Shown here: positions 17,056 through 26,357 of the stretch, in pieces
How the letters are laid out: each line of letters begins with the position of its first letter
Numbering within the stretch: position 1 is the first letter of the stretch
NCBI GenBank assembly: GCA_944320865.1
Contig: CALUJC010000019.1
Location: 1-59,205, forward strand
Source: an uncultured Bacteroides sp.
Lineage (GTDB): Bacteria > Bacteroidota > Bacteroidia > Bacteroidales > Bacteroidaceae
Length of the DNA stretch: 59,205 bases
Direction: 5' to 3'
Notes under the pieces: model-generated
The model's input: the letters and a program-made list of their open reading frames with translations, nothing else
Databases searched by the model: none
What the model was told of the DNA's origin: nothing
Translations under genes and position numbers: made by a program

Positions 17056-17583
17056 TCAACGCAAACGTTGCATCAACGCTACGTCTTTGAAACCGTCGCC
17101 CACACGCCACCATTCTTTCAACACCCCACACTTCACAAAGCCACACGCGGAAAACAAACGCAGGCTTGCCTCATTGTCCACAGCTACATGAGCCACCAGC
17201 TGTTTCAGGTGTAAAAAGCCGAAAGCATAGTCGCACAACAAGCCCAATGCCTCCGTGGCATACCCTTGTCCTTGGAACTCCCGGCGGATGGATATCCCCA
17301 CTTCACCACGGGCATGGAGCGGATTGTAATCTGTAATGTCAAGCGTTCCTACCACTAAGCCGCTATCCCGGCATGCAATCATCAAACGCAATTGACGGTC
17401 GGCAAAGACATCGCATTGCGAGTTCTCAATATACTGACGCAATACATATTTGGAATAAGGCACGTTGAAATTACTCACGTCCCACGTCTCGGGGTCGTTC
17501 TCCATGGTGTATAGCAACTCCAAATCTTCCGGTTCAACGGCACGCAGTTGCAGGCGTTCCCCCACCAAATAACCCTTCTTCAT
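17056..17583 (-). CDS. GNAT acetyltransferase, RimJ/RimL type
   Basis: A 175-residue acetyltransferase. LVGERLQLRAVEPEDLELLYTMENDPETW is the RimJ/RimL N-terminus; the acetyl-CoA loop is RREFQGQGYATEAL, and DNEASLRLFSACGF is the C-terminal motif. The target is not predictable: N-terminal amines of proteins or polyamines are both possible. It overlaps the preceding membrane-protein gene by 4 bp, so it is co-translated as the third gene of the recR operon. Confidence 0.88.
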   Translation of the reverse strand: MKKGYLVGERLQLRAVEPEDLELLYTMENDPETWDVSNFNVPYSKYVLRQYIENSQCDVFADRQLRLMIACRDSGLVVGTLDITDYNPLHARGEVGISIRREFQGQGYATEALGLLCDYAFGFLHLKQLVAHVAVDNEASLRLFSACGFVKCGVLKEWWRVGDGFKDVALMQRLR

Positions 17584-18035
17584 AAGTCATCACCGTTTAT
17601 TTTCAACTCATTGCGCAATCTTCCCTCGCCGGGCAGGCAAAATAAGGATGCCGTAAGGGCTATCAGTGCACACAAAATGCTTTTATTACTCAGCATCAGG
17701 TAGTAAGCCACGCACCCGGCCAAAGCGGGCAATTCAAGCAATATCAAGCGGATTGTACTCCAACGTGCATACAACTTCAAAGCTACCTCCACCGAGGCCT
17801 CATCTATCTTCTTTACCAATATCCACGAAAACAATTTCAACGACACCGGCACACAACAGGCCGTAAGCAAGATGACAAGTGTTTCCGCCAAGTAAGTGGC
17901 CTGTACGTTATCGGCACAAAGGCCTACCCAACCTGAGCCACATTCGCCAGCCACCACGACCGATACAGGCAAGAGCCAAAACACTACGTAGCTGATTTTT
18001 GTATAGGAAACTATACGCTTTATTTGTTCTTCCAT
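17580..18035 (-). CDS. Four-helix membrane protein of unknown function
   Basis: 151 residues with hydrophobic stretches at about residues 15-30, 47-70, 93-113 and 117-132. It has a charged N-terminus (MEEQIKRIVSYTK) and a hydrophilic tail. No family is recognised. The gene starts 28 bp after recR and overlaps the GNAT gene, so the three form one transcription unit. Confidence 0.65.
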   Translation of the reverse strand: MEEQIKRIVSYTKISYVVFWLLPVSVVVAGECGSGWVGLCADNVQATYLAETLVILLTACCVPVSLKLFSWILVKKIDEASVEVALKLYARWSTIRLILLELPALAGCVAYYLMLSNKSILCALIALTASLFCLPGEGRLRNELKINGDDL

Positions 18036-18063
18036 CTTCTTTACTATTAAATAATATTGAGCT

Positions 18064-18681
18064 TTACAATACGCCGTTAAAAGGTGTACGGTTTACAATG
18101 CTTCTCCCCAACGTCACTTCGTCGGCATACTCCAATTCATCACCTACAGAAATGCCACGGGCTATGACAGAGAGTTTGACTCCCGTTTTCTCCAGCTTGC
18201 GGTAAATATAGAAATTGGTGGTGTCGCCTTCCATGGTGGTGCTCAAGGCAAGGATAACCTCACTGATGCCGCCTGCCTCCACACGTTGCACCAGGCTTTC
18301 TATCTGCAAGTCACCGGGGCCTATGCCATCCATAGGCGAGATGACCCCGCCCAGCACGTGGTAGAGTCCATGGAATTGCTGGGTAGCCTCCACGGCCATT
18401 ACGTCGCGTATGTTCTCGACCACACAAACCACCGAGGCGTCGCGCGCCGGATTAGCGCAGATGCGGCACGTCTCTGTATCCGAAATGTTATGGCACACCT
18501 TGCAATATTTCACTTCGCGCTTCAAGGTGACCAAAGCGCCCGCAAAGGCCTCCACCATACTTGTGTCTTGGCGCAACAAATAGAGCACAAGCCGCATGGC
18601 CGTCTTCCGCCCGATGCCGGGCAATTTGGCGAACTCTGACACCGCTTTTTCCAATAATACCGAGGGATATTGTCCGTCCAT
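18064..18681 (-). CDS. recR: Recombination mediator protein RecR
   Basis: 205-residue RecR, which with RecO loads RecA at gaps. [31 protein letters not shown] is the helix-hairpin-helix start, [16 protein letters not shown] is the zinc finger, and [15 protein letters not shown] through [15 protein letters not shown] is the Toprim domain. The start at 18681 (MDGQYPS) is used because a TATCTTTG promoter element lies 22 bp upstream, inside a longer in-frame extension. Confidence 0.95.
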   Translation of the reverse strand: MDGQYPSVLLEKAVSEFAKLPGIGRKTAMRLVLYLLRQDTSMVEAFAGALVTLKREVKYCKVCHNISDTETCRICANPARDASVVCVVENIRDVMAVEATQQFHGLYHVLGGVISPMDGIGPGDLQIESLVQRVEAGGISEVILALSTTMEGDTTNFYIYRKLEKTGVKLSVIARGISVGDELEYADEVTLGRSIVNRTPFNGVL

Positions 18682-18702
18682 ACCTTTATTTTCTAAGACG
18701 CG

Positions 18703-18737
18703 CAAAGATAATGCAAATCGGGCGAATGCGAAGCAAA
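18703..18737 (-). promoter_or_regulatory. Promoter of the recR operon
   Basis: On the minus strand, TTTG at 18737-18734 (-33) and TATCTTTG at 18710-18703 (-7) are 23 bp apart, and the start codon follows after 21 bp. Confidence 0.6.
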
Positions 18738-18838
18738 CGGTGCAGGCTGTTTGCAAAATATTCTTAAAACGCGCTTCCTTCATTGCAGCCTTTTCAAAAT
18801 GCGAGCGTCTTGTTCATAAACAAATTTCATTTTAGCCT

Positions 18839-19594
18839 ATGAACCTAACTTGTTCTATCCTGCATGCCAATGCGCAGATTGCCCACATGCTGGAGCAGTA
18901 TGTCGAGCAGACACCTTTCCTCACCCTATGCGGCACTTACACCCGGACGGGCGATGCTTTGAAAGACTACTACAATCAAAAAGTCGACATTTATTTTATA
19001 GGGTTGGAAGAATCCGAAGAAGATGAACTCTCCGGCTTAGAGTTTGCCCGGTTATTGTCACAACCCACACGTTGCATATTCATTGCCCACGATGGAAGTT
19101 ATGCTTCCGAATGTTTCCGGCTGGATGCATTGGATTACCTTGAAGGCGACATTCAGTTTCCCGTATTCTTCCAGGCCATCAGCAAAGCATTGCGATGGTT
19201 CTCCCTACAAAGAACGGGATTGACAATACAACGAAGCAAAAATGAGAATAAAGAAGATGGCGAATTGCCCGATGTGATTTATATAAAAGCCGAAAGCCGG
19301 CTTATCCGCTTGAAATTGAACCAAATCTATTACATAGAAGGCTTGGGTGACTATGTGAAAATATTTTGCTCGGACGAAACAAAGCCTATCCTAAGCCTTT
19401 GTAGCCTGAAGTACTTGGAAGAGAAACTGCCCGACACCCTGTTTATACGCGTCCATCGTTCTTACATTGTCCGCAAAGCCTGCATCCGCGCCATTATGCC
19501 AAACTCCATGTGCGTGGTTGGGAAAGAGATACCCATCGGTGAGGCTTACAAAAGAAAAGTCAAGAAGCTGGTATCACAACTACCTGTACTATAA
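18839..19594 (+). CDS. Orphan LytTR-type regulator with a degenerate receiver domain
   Basis: 251 residues. The C-terminal domain (about 150-251) is LytTR: IYIKAESRLIRLKLNQIYYIEGLGDYVKIF, then LFIRVHRSYIVRK and IPIGEAYKRKVKKL. The N-terminal 120 residues have the receiver layout but lack its active site. The acidic pair is replaced (ILHANAQ), the phospho-acceptor position reads YFIGLEE instead of LD, and the switch Lys of YLLKPF is replaced (YLEGDI). It is therefore likely a phosphorylation-independent DNA-binding protein. No histidine kinase is adjacent. It ends 4 bp before the convergent envelope operon, which is the most likely target by position. Confidence 0.87.
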   Translation: MNLTCSILHANAQIAHMLEQYVEQTPFLTLCGTYTRTGDALKDYYNQKVDIYFIGLEESEEDELSGLEFARLLSQPTRCIFIAHDGSYASECFRLDALDYLEGDIQFPVFFQAISKALRWFSLQRTGLTIQRSKNENKEDGELPDVIYIKAESRLIRLKLNQIYYIEGLGDYVKIFCSDETKPILSLCSLKYLEEKLPDTLFIRVHRSYIVRKACIRAIMPNSMCVVGKEIPIGEAYKRKVKKLVSQLPVL

Positions 19595-19598
19595 GAGC

Positions 19599-20801
19599 CT
19601 ATTTCAATTTTGCCTTCGACAACCTTTCGCCGAAGGTAATGTTTAGGGCAATGCCCCAACGGCTTTCCTGCATCAAGTTGGCGCGGGTGTTCACCTGCCT
19701 GCGCCATGTGCCACCCAATGACAAGAACGAATAACGGATGGGGAAACTCACACCCAAGTTTGCCTCCAAGTAATACATTTCGCCACCCTTCAGCGACATG
19801 TATGAATTGCTTAAACCGATGCCACCCATCAATTCGGTGGAGCGCATACGACGTGGATGCAGAGCATAAAGCATACCTACATTCAGCTTGTGCTGGTTTT
19901 CATAACGCATTGAAGTGTAAGAAGACACATTGCGACTCCAATCCAGATAACTATAATCGGCCGTCAATGTCCAACGCGGCGTGCCATAAGCCATACCCGC
20001 CCCTACCTTGAATGGCAAGTATTGAGCCGTGCCATGGCGCGATTCATCCCAATCTTCGTCAGTCGAACTACTGGTATAGGTCTGTTCATTCTCTTGTTTT
20101 ATCGTGAAAGCCGGAGATAAGGTCAGCCCGAACGACAAGTTTCGGTTTTCTTTCAGCCACCATTCGTAATGCATGCCAAACTCGGCATAGAAAGCTCTTT
20201 TTTTCGAAGAATACTCCACAGTAGCACTTTCCTGTGTTTCACTTTGCATGACCTCTCCCCTTATATGGCCTATGTTTATACCGATGGAAAAGCGTGGAGT
20301 AAACTTGAAGGCGTTGGACCAATAGAGACGGTACATGCCCCCGTTACCCTCGAAATAGGAATACACGTACTCGTCCGGCAATCCTTCTACCGGTTCTTCT
20401 GTTTGTATCAAGTAGCCCATACTGCTGTATGGAGCCATTCCTGCCATCATATACCACCCTTTCATCACTCTGAAGCCCAAGCCGATGCGGTTAGGGTTGC
20501 CCGTCAGGTTTGAGCTATGATCGCTCAAAAAGGAGTAGCGCGCATAACTTGCCGCCATGCCCACCTCGAAGGTAAAACACGTGGTGTCCATCCGTGTAAT
20601 GGCGGCAGGATTCAGTGTGTTCAGCATCCCTACTTTGTTCAAAGCGACACCCACATTGCCCATGCCTGCATAGCGGCCGCCCTCACTGGCATTCAACTCA
20701 CCCACGCCATACATCGACGTAGGCAGGTTGGTCGTGTTTTGGGCGGCTGCATGCAAGGCAGTCAACAAAACAATTAAGGTCAGGTATATAGTTTTATTCA
20801 T
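19599..20801 (-). CDS. Outer-membrane beta-barrel protein (OMPP1/FadL-like)
   Basis: A 400-residue protein with signal peptide (MNKTIYLTLIVLLTALHAAAQ) and alternating hydrophobic strands to the end, closing in WGIALNITFGERLSKAKLK. The start of the mature region, SMYGVGELNASEGGRYAGMGNVGVAL followed by NPAAITRMD, is the usual beginning of the OMPP1/FadL-like family and of related Bacteroidetes barrel proteins. Cargo unknown. It is the second gene of a minus-strand operon, 17 bp after the DUF4270 gene. Confidence 0.75.
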   Translation of the reverse strand: MNKTIYLTLIVLLTALHAAAQNTTNLPTSMYGVGELNASEGGRYAGMGNVGVALNKVGMLNTLNPAAITRMDTTCFTFEVGMAASYARYSFLSDHSSNLTGNPNRIGLGFRVMKGWYMMAGMAPYSSMGYLIQTEEPVEGLPDEYVYSYFEGNGGMYRLYWSNAFKFTPRFSIGINIGHIRGEVMQSETQESATVEYSSKKRAFYAEFGMHYEWWLKENRNLSFGLTLSPAFTIKQENEQTYTSSSTDEDWDESRHGTAQYLPFKVGAGMAYGTPRWTLTADYSYLDWSRNVSSYTSMRYENQHKLNVGMLYALHPRRMRSTELMGGIGLSNSYMSLKGGEMYYLEANLGVSFPIRYSFLSLGGTWRRQVNTRANLMQESRWGIALNITFGERLSKAKLK

Positions 20802-20818
20802 CGGTATATTAATCTTAA

Positions 20819-22140
20819 TTAATCCGTATTGTAAACTCTAATCCGCACGTCAAGCCGGCATTGTCTCTCCTGGCTGGGGTGATTGGCAAACACAACTTGG
20901 TCGAAGCTGGTGGCCATGTCCTCGTCCGACATGGAAAGCAACAACTTTTGGCGGGCAGTACCCCAAGTACCCAGGTTATTGCGTACAAAGGTTGTGAGGT
21001 CGAAAGAGTAATAAGTATCCTTGCCAAACATGTCATCAGTTGTCAAGTTACCCGTCTGTACCGTTACCCCATCGCTGCCATATACGTAATCTTCCAGCAC
21101 ATTATTCTCGTCGGTGATGTATAGGCGCAACTCGTCAGGCAACTGGTTTTGCTTGCCATAGCTGCCCCTCACGGGGTAAAGGTAAAGCATGGCATTCTCA
21201 ACGGAAACAATATCGCCTGCCTCCTCTAAGGTATTGAGGTAAGGAAACTCCAGCTGGTTGTAAAAGCCCGTCAGCCCTTGCTGGTAAGCCCGGTTGCCTG
21301 TATTGTAGGAATGTACGAGGTTTTCGATGCCGCTGGTGATGTCCGCAAAGGTGTCCCGCTTCGGTCATACACAATGCCGGTATAAGCATAATCCTCATTA
21401 ACCTTGAACGCCAATTCTTTTTGCACCCGCTCGGTGCTGATATCCGAATAATATAAGGTCAACACCATAGCCGAATCGTTTACCTGTAAGCCGGTAATGC
21501 AACTCCCTCCCTCGTCAGGCACAAAAGCCAAACCATGGAAATAATTTTTGAAGTCCTCCTGGCTATCAAAAGCATCATTTTCCTCCACCAAGCCTTCCAG
21601 CAACATCCTGCCCATAGCATCGGGAAAACGTATTGTCTGCTCTTTGCCTCGCCCGGGCCTTGGCTTGAACTCAAACGTAAAAAACGGAGTGTCTTCCTTA
21701 GGCCATGAGGTATAGTTGTACAAATCCTGGTCATTGTCCAACACAATAGGACGTTTCAATTGATACACCGATATGCGCTGGGCGGCCAACGTGTCGCCCC
21801 AATAATGCCCTGAGTACTTTAGGCGCAACACCAGCGAGTCGAAGGCATAAGTATGTGTTTCGTCGGGCGTAAAGTTTACAGTAGAATACTCGGCATAATA
21901 CGTAGACGCCACTTTTCCCCAAACGGTATCTGCCCGATAGCCTACCTGGCAAATGCTGTCGCCCTTGGTCAGCATGGAGTCCAACAATATGGTACTGATA
22001 TCTACCGAACAGGTGTCCACGAAAACATTGCGGAAAGACGTCTCCACCAGGCTATGCCCCAGCTCGGAATTATCGTCCCGGCAAGCCAACAGGACAACCG
22101 CCAATACATGAAAAAAAGAAAGGTATATCAACTTTTTCAT
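20819..22140 (-). pseudogene. DUF4270 lipoprotein gene, interrupted by a single-base frameshift
   Basis: The minus-strand reading begins MKKLIYLSFFHVLAVVLLAC, a lipoprotein signal with an LLAC lipobox. The DUF4270 body (DDNSELGHSLVET..., VLRLKYSGHYWGDTL, LEGLVEENDAFD) runs to ...YTGIVYDRSGTP, then the frame is lost. The other frame picks up exactly there (TFADITSGIENLVHSYNTGN) and continues through NAMLYLYPVRG to the end (...VRIRVYNTD). Adding one G to the GGG at 21357-21355 would give RSGDTFADI and a continuous 440-residue protein. It is either a real recent frameshift, a phase-variable tract, or a sequencing error. It is first in the operon with the barrel gene. Confidence 0.85.
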
Positions 22141-22203
22141 TACATAGTAAGGTTTGAAAATGTGCGGCAAAGAAAGGAGTAAAAAACGACATTGCCACAA
22201 GAA

Positions 22204-22246
22204 ATCGGTAATTGCCCTGCATTTCTCGATAAAGGCGTTTACCGAT
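22204..22246. promoter_or_regulatory. Inverted repeat between divergent envelope operons (possible operator)
   Basis: atcggtaa (22204-22211) and ttaccgat (22239-22246) are perfect 8-bp inverted copies 27 bp apart. They lie in the middle of the 193-bp gap between the DUF4270 and kelch genes, between their candidate promoters. Confidence 0.4.
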
Positions 22247-22271
22247 TATAGCGGGGTGTTTGTCGGTTTCT

Positions 22272-22304
22272 TTTGCCAGCAATGGAAAGGGCAGGCTATC
22301 TTCG
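22272..22304 (+). promoter_or_regulatory. Candidate promoter of the kelch gene
   Basis: TTTG at 22272-22275 and TATCTTCG at 22297-22304 (one mismatch to the -7 consensus) are 21 bp apart, 29 bp before the start codon. On the other strand, TTTCTTTG at 22175-22168 is a weaker candidate for the DUF4270 operon. Confidence 0.45.
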
Positions 22305-22333
22305 CGGGCAAGAAAATCAAAACATATAAAACA

Positions 22334-23377
22334 ATGAAAAAACAATCAATCGCCATCCTGCTGCTGGCCGGTATAAGCCTATGCAGCAGTTGTACGGAAG
22401 AAAGCGAGTACACGCAAGGTGTATGGCAACGCAAGTCGGACTTCGACGGCGTGGCACGCTGCAATGCCAGTAGTTTTACCATAGATAACAAAGGCTACGT
22501 GTGTTGCGGCTACCGGGGTTCAAACAAAGAATTGCTGAAAGACTTATGGGTATATGACATCGAAGGCAATTACTGGACACAGCTGGCCGACATGCCCGAT
22601 GCAGCCGTTGCACGCCATAGTGCCGCTTCCTTCGCCCTGAATGGCAAAGGCTACATCACTACGGGAGCCTTGCGCGAAGCCCCCGACTGCCTTGCCGATA
22701 CCTGGGAGTACGACCCCACTTCCAACACTTGGAAACAGATGGACGATTACCCCGGCGGTGCACGCTATGGTGCTTTGGCCTTTGCCATAGACGGCTACGG
22801 ATGGGTCGGCACCGGATACAACGACAACACGTTGAAAGATTTCTACCGTTTCGACCCCAATGCCGCCACCGGTTCCCAATGGCAAATACACAACGGCTTC
22901 CCTGGATTGAAACGCTACTATGGCACAGCTTTTGTGATAAACGATGAAGCCTACATCTGTTGCGGCATCAATAACGATACAAATGTAGAAGACTTCTGGA
23001 AATTCGATGGCAGCGCCTGGACACAATTGCGCGACATAGCCAACAACTCCGACGACGATTATGATGACGACTACAACATTGCCCGCCGTGAAACCGTATC
23101 CTTCGTCATCGACGGGAAAGGTTACATAGCTACCGGATATTCAGGCGGCGTTACCTCGGATTACTGGGTGTACGACCCTGCCACCGACTTATGGCACGGT
23201 GACTCTGACGACGACTTCACGCCATTGACCGAGGCCACTTATGGAGGCTCATCGCGTTCGGCAGCCTGTTCGTTCTCTACCGGCACACGCGGCTTTGTGC
23301 TGCTGGGGCAGACAGGAGGCTCTTACTTGGAAGATGTGTATGAATTACTGCCTTATGAACAAGAAGATGCGGATTGA
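22334..23377 (+). CDS. Kelch-repeat lipoprotein
   Basis: 347 residues. MKKQSIAILLLAGISLCSSC is a lipoprotein signal. The mature protein consists of about six kelch-type blades with the repeated pattern ...F.idgKGYv..G......l.D.W.YDp....W..., for example KGYVCCGYRGSNKELLKD, KGYITTGAL and KGYIATGYSG. It would fold as a beta-propeller exposed at the cell surface or periplasm, as a binding platform. It is followed by an overlapping DUF4907 gene. An in-frame extension upstream has no signal and contains the promoter. Confidence 0.87.
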   Translation: MKKQSIAILLLAGISLCSSCTEESEYTQGVWQRKSDFDGVARCNASSFTIDNKGYVCCGYRGSNKELLKDLWVYDIEGNYWTQLADMPDAAVARHSAASFALNGKGYITTGALREAPDCLADTWEYDPTSNTWKQMDDYPGGARYGALAFAIDGYGWVGTGYNDNTLKDFYRFDPNAATGSQWQIHNGFPGLKRYYGTAFVINDEAYICCGINNDTNVEDFWKFDGSAWTQLRDIANNSDDDYDDDYNIARRETVSFVIDGKGYIATGYSGGVTSDYWVYDPATDLWHGDSDDDFTPLTEATYGGSSRSAACSFSTGTRGFVLLGQTGGSYLEDVYELLPYEQEDAD

Positions 23378-23699
23378 GGTAAAAAGGTTGTTTATGCGGA
23401 TTTTGCAGGCAAGCCTGCCGGTTCTTGCCGGTACTACTTGCCTGCTTTCCTGCCACACCGATGCTTACCGCTGCCAAGCCATCGAAATAAAGGGAGGATA
23501 TGGCTATCTCATCACCAACCCGTCTTCCGACACCATAATCTATCAGCCATTTATTCCTTCGGCACCCGGACAAATGGCTTTCCGCACCGCCTCGGATGCC
23601 TTGAAAGCCGGAAAAGCCGTATGTAACAAACTGGAAAACGGCCACCCGCCGGCACTTACCCGCAATGAACTGGAAGCTTTAGGCATTCAGCTACATTAA
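23367..23699 (+). CDS. DUF4907 lipoprotein
   Basis: About 110 residues. The C-terminal 75 residues match the DUF4907 pattern: GGYGYLITNPSSDTIIYQPF, PGQMAFRTASDALKAGKAV, LENGHPPALTRNELEALGI. A lipobox (CLLSC) precedes it. The start is uncertain: 23355, 23367 or 23394 are possible, and the first two overlap the kelch stop codon, implying translational coupling. Function unknown. The pairing of kelch and DUF4907 lipoproteins suggests a surface complex. Confidence 0.75.
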   Translation: MRIEVKRLFMRILQASLPVLAGTTCLLSCHTDAYRCQAIEIKGGYGYLITNPSSDTIIYQPFIPSAPGQMAFRTASDALKAGKAVCNKLENGHPPALTRNELEALGIQLH

Positions 23700-24292
23700 C
23701 TTTATTTAGACACCACTATTCTTAGCAGACGGCAAAGCATGACAAGTCAAAGGCGGCGCAGCAACGAAAATAAGATGACAAGCCATGTAAGAACGAGAAT
23801 GTAAACATATTAAAATTTGCATGTTCGCCGTGCCGAAATCCATAAATGCTTACAAGAAAAATCTATATTATTCGTTTTTCCATACAAAAATTACTCCAAA
23901 GAACATCCGTAACATACTATAATTCAACATATTGACGCAATAAGTACACCCCGACTACGTACCACCTCCGACTCTCCTCCGATACAAGTCCGACTCAAGT
24001 CCGACAATCCATCGGCGTATTGGGTCGGAGGTGGACCGTAGAAAATACGGACATGTCTGGGAGGAAATAGAAGGGTGATAGCCATTGAATCGGATGCTTC
24101 TGTAAATATTTCCTTCTTTTACTAACCTTTTGGAGAGGGATGCAATCCCAAAGTTTAAATAAAAGAGCCGCGAATAAATTCTGTAATTAATCGGGAAAAA
24201 ATTTCTTTCTTTTATAAGAAATCCTTTACTTTGTGGTGCATTACCTGTTTATTAGGGTAAATGTTCTAAAAACCAATTTAATTATATATATT
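23700..24292. other. 593-bp gene-free stretch before mce
   Basis: No credible gene on either strand. It contains an 11-bp-period array at 23967-24032 (separate entry) and, near the 3' end, TTTACTTTG at 24225-24233, which is one base short of a -7 element and could drive the mce operon 60 bp downstream. The remaining sequence shows nothing recognisable; no terminator is seen after the DUF4907 gene. Confidence 0.5.
23967..24032. repeat. Degenerate 11-bp tandem array framed by an inverted repeat
   Basis: tccgactctcc, tccgatacaag, tccgactcaag and tccgacaatcc are consecutive 11-bp units, followed by two weaker ones. The array is enclosed by ccacctccgac (23962-23972) and gtcggaggtgg (24024-24034), a perfect 11-bp inverted pair, so the array could be the loop of a long hairpin. 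Confidence 0.65.
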
Positions 24293-24709
24293 ATGCAAAT
24301 TTCACACATTGAACACCTGGGCATTGCCGTCACAAGTATTGAGGAAGCCCTGCCGTATTACGAAAACGTATTGGGTCTGAAGTGTTACAACATCGAAACC
24401 GTAGAAGACCAGAAAGTCAAGACTGCCTTCCTGAAAGTAGGCGAAGTAAAAATTGAGTTATTGGAGCCGACATCGCCGGAGAGCACCATTGCCAAGTTCA
24501 TCGAAAAGAATGGTGGCAAGGGCGGCATGCACCACTTGGCATTTGCCATTGAAGACGGCGTAGCCAATGCCTTGGCCTACGCAGAAGAAAAGGGCGTGCG
24601 CCTCATCGACAAAGCTCCCCGCAAGGGCGCCGAAGGCTTGAACATCGCCTTCCTGCACCCGAAATCCACACTCGGCGTGCTGACCGAACTTTGCGAGAAG
24701 CCGGAATGA
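24293..24709 (+). CDS. mce: Methylmalonyl-CoA epimerase
   Basis: A 138-residue vicinal oxygen chelate protein interconverting (R)- and (S)-methylmalonyl-CoA. MQISHIEHLGIAVTSIEEAL carries the first metal His; VKIELLEPTSPES, GGMHHLAFAIED (second His) and the final LTELCEKPE hold the remaining ligands. The start at 24293 is the family start; an upstream GTG would add unmatched residues. It heads the methylmalonyl-CoA decarboxylase operon and supplies its substrate epimer. Confidence 0.93.
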   Translation: MQISHIEHLGIAVTSIEEALPYYENVLGLKCYNIETVEDQKVKTAFLKVGEVKIELLEPTSPESTIAKFIEKNGGKGGMHHLAFAIEDGVANALAYAEEKGVRLIDKAPRKGAEGLNIAFLHPKSTLGVLTELCEKPE

Positions 24710-24775
24710 TTCCCGCTAATCCACTATGACGAGAACATCTTAATAAACTTCAAAAACCAACATATTGATAAGAAA

Positions 24776-26329
24776 ATGAGTAACCAACTGGAAAAAATTA
24801 AAGAACTCATTGACCGCCGTGTAGCCGCACGCCTCGGTGGTGGTGAAAAGGCTATTGCCAAGCAACACGATAAAGGCAAATATACAGCCCGCGAACGTAT
24901 AGCCATGCTTCTTGACGAAGGCAGTTTTGAAGAAATGGACATGTTTGTTGAGCACCGTTGCACCAACTTCGGCATGGAGAAGAAGCACTATCCGGGCGAT
25001 GGCGTGGTAACGGGTTGCGGCACGATTGAAGGCCGACTGGTTTACGTCTTCGCACAAGATTTTACCGTATCGGCAGGTTCGCTTTCCGAAACCATGTCAA
25101 TGAAGATATGCCATATCATGGATAAAGCCATGAAGATGGGTGCCCCGGTTATCGGTTTGAACGACTCGGGCGGCGCACGTATCCAAGAAGGTATCAACGC
25201 ATTGGCCGGATATGCAGAAATCTTCCAACGCAACATTTTGGCTTCAGGCGTCATTCCCCAGATATCGGGCATCTTCGGTCCCTGCGCAGGCGGTGCCGTT
25301 TATTCCCCTGCCCTGACAGACTTCACGCTGATGATGGAAGGCACTTCATACATGTTCCTTACCGGCCCAAAAGTCGTAAAAACCGTTACAGGCGAAGACG
25401 TTACCCAAGAGAACCTGGGTGGTGCAAGCGTGCACTCTACAAAGTCCGGCGTAACCCATTTCACGGCTGCCACCGAAGAAGAAGCCTTGACGCTTATCCG
25501 CAAACTTTTGAGCTACATTCCCCAAAACAACTTGGAAGAGCCGCCATACATTGACTGCGCCGACCCGATTGACCGTCTGGAAGACTCGCTGAACGAGATT
25601 ATTCCCGACAACCCCAACAAGCCGTACGACATGTACGAAGTTATCGGCGCCATTGTGGACAACGGTGAGTTCCTCGAAATCCAGAAGGATTATGCCAAGA
25701 ACATCATCATCGGCTTTGCACGCTTCAACGGCCAGTCGGTGGGCATCGTGGCCAACCAGCCCAAGTTCCTGGCCGGTGTGCTCGACAGCAACGCTTCACG
25801 CAAGGGCGCACGTTTCGTGCGTTTCTGTGACGCGTTCAACATTCCTATCGTATCCCTCGTAGACGTGCCGGGCTTCTTGCCGGGTACGGGACAAGAGTAC
25901 AACGGTGTCATCCTGCACGGTGCCAAGTTGCTTTATGCTTACGGCGAAGCTACTGTGCCCAAAGTTACCGTTACATTGCGCAAGTCTTACGGCGGTTCGC
26001 ACATCGTGATGAGCTGTAAGCAACTGCGTGGCGACATGAACTACGCATGGCCTACAGCCGAAATTGCCGTAATGGGTGGCGCAGGCGCTGTAGAAGTACT
26101 TTATGCCAAGGAAGCCAAAGAACATGAAAATCCGGCCCAGTTCCTGGCAGAGAAGGAAGCCGAATACACCAAATTGTTTGCCAACCCCTACAATGCAGCC
26201 AAGTATGGCTATATAGACGATGTCATCGAACCGCGCAACACGCGTTTCCGCATCATCCGCGCCCTGCAACAGTTGCAAACCAAGAAGTTGACGAATCCCG
26301 CAAAGAAACACGGCAACATTCCTTTGTAA
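24776..26329 (+). CDS. mmdA: Methylmalonyl-CoA decarboxylase carboxyltransferase (alpha) subunit
   Basis: 517-residue carboxyltransferase of the acyl-CoA family. [36 protein letters not shown] (oxyanion region), [16 protein letters not shown] and [16 protein letters not shown] are all conserved. It moves the carboxyl group of (S)-methylmalonyl-CoA to biotin on the carrier subunit encoded two genes on. Operon position, with mmdB downstream, favours decarboxylase over propionyl-CoA carboxylase, because no biotin carboxylase gene is present. Confidence 0.94.
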   Translation: MSNQLEKIKELIDRRVAARLGGGEKAIAKQHDKGKYTARERIAMLLDEGSFEEMDMFVEHRCTNFGMEKKHYPGDGVVTGCGTIEGRLVYVFAQDFTVSAGSLSETMSMKICHIMDKAMKMGAPVIGLNDSGGARIQEGINALAGYAEIFQRNILASGVIPQISGIFGPCAGGAVYSPALTDFTLMMEGTSYMFLTGPKVVKTVTGEDVTQENLGGASVHSTKSGVTHFTAATEEEALTLIRKLLSYIPQNNLEEPPYIDCADPIDRLEDSLNEIIPDNPNKPYDMYEVIGAIVDNGEFLEIQKDYAKNIIIGFARFNGQSVGIVANQPKFLAGVLDSNASRKGARFVRFCDAFNIPIVSLVDVPGFLPGTGQEYNGVILHGAKLLYAYGEATVPKVTVTLRKSYGGSHIVMSCKQLRGDMNYAWPTAEIAVMGGAGAVEVLYAKEAKEHENPAQFLAEKEAEYTKLFANPYNAAKYGYIDDVIEPRNTRFRIIRALQQLQTKKLTNPAKKHGNIPL

Positions 26330-26357
26330 CCAAATACCCATTTACATTAAAACGAAA

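Noticed and set aside
24776-26329. Propionyl-CoA carboxylase beta subunit
   Set aside because: The family is shared, but the operon has mmdB and a biotin carrier and lacks a biotin carboxylase, which favours methylmalonyl-CoA decarboxylase.
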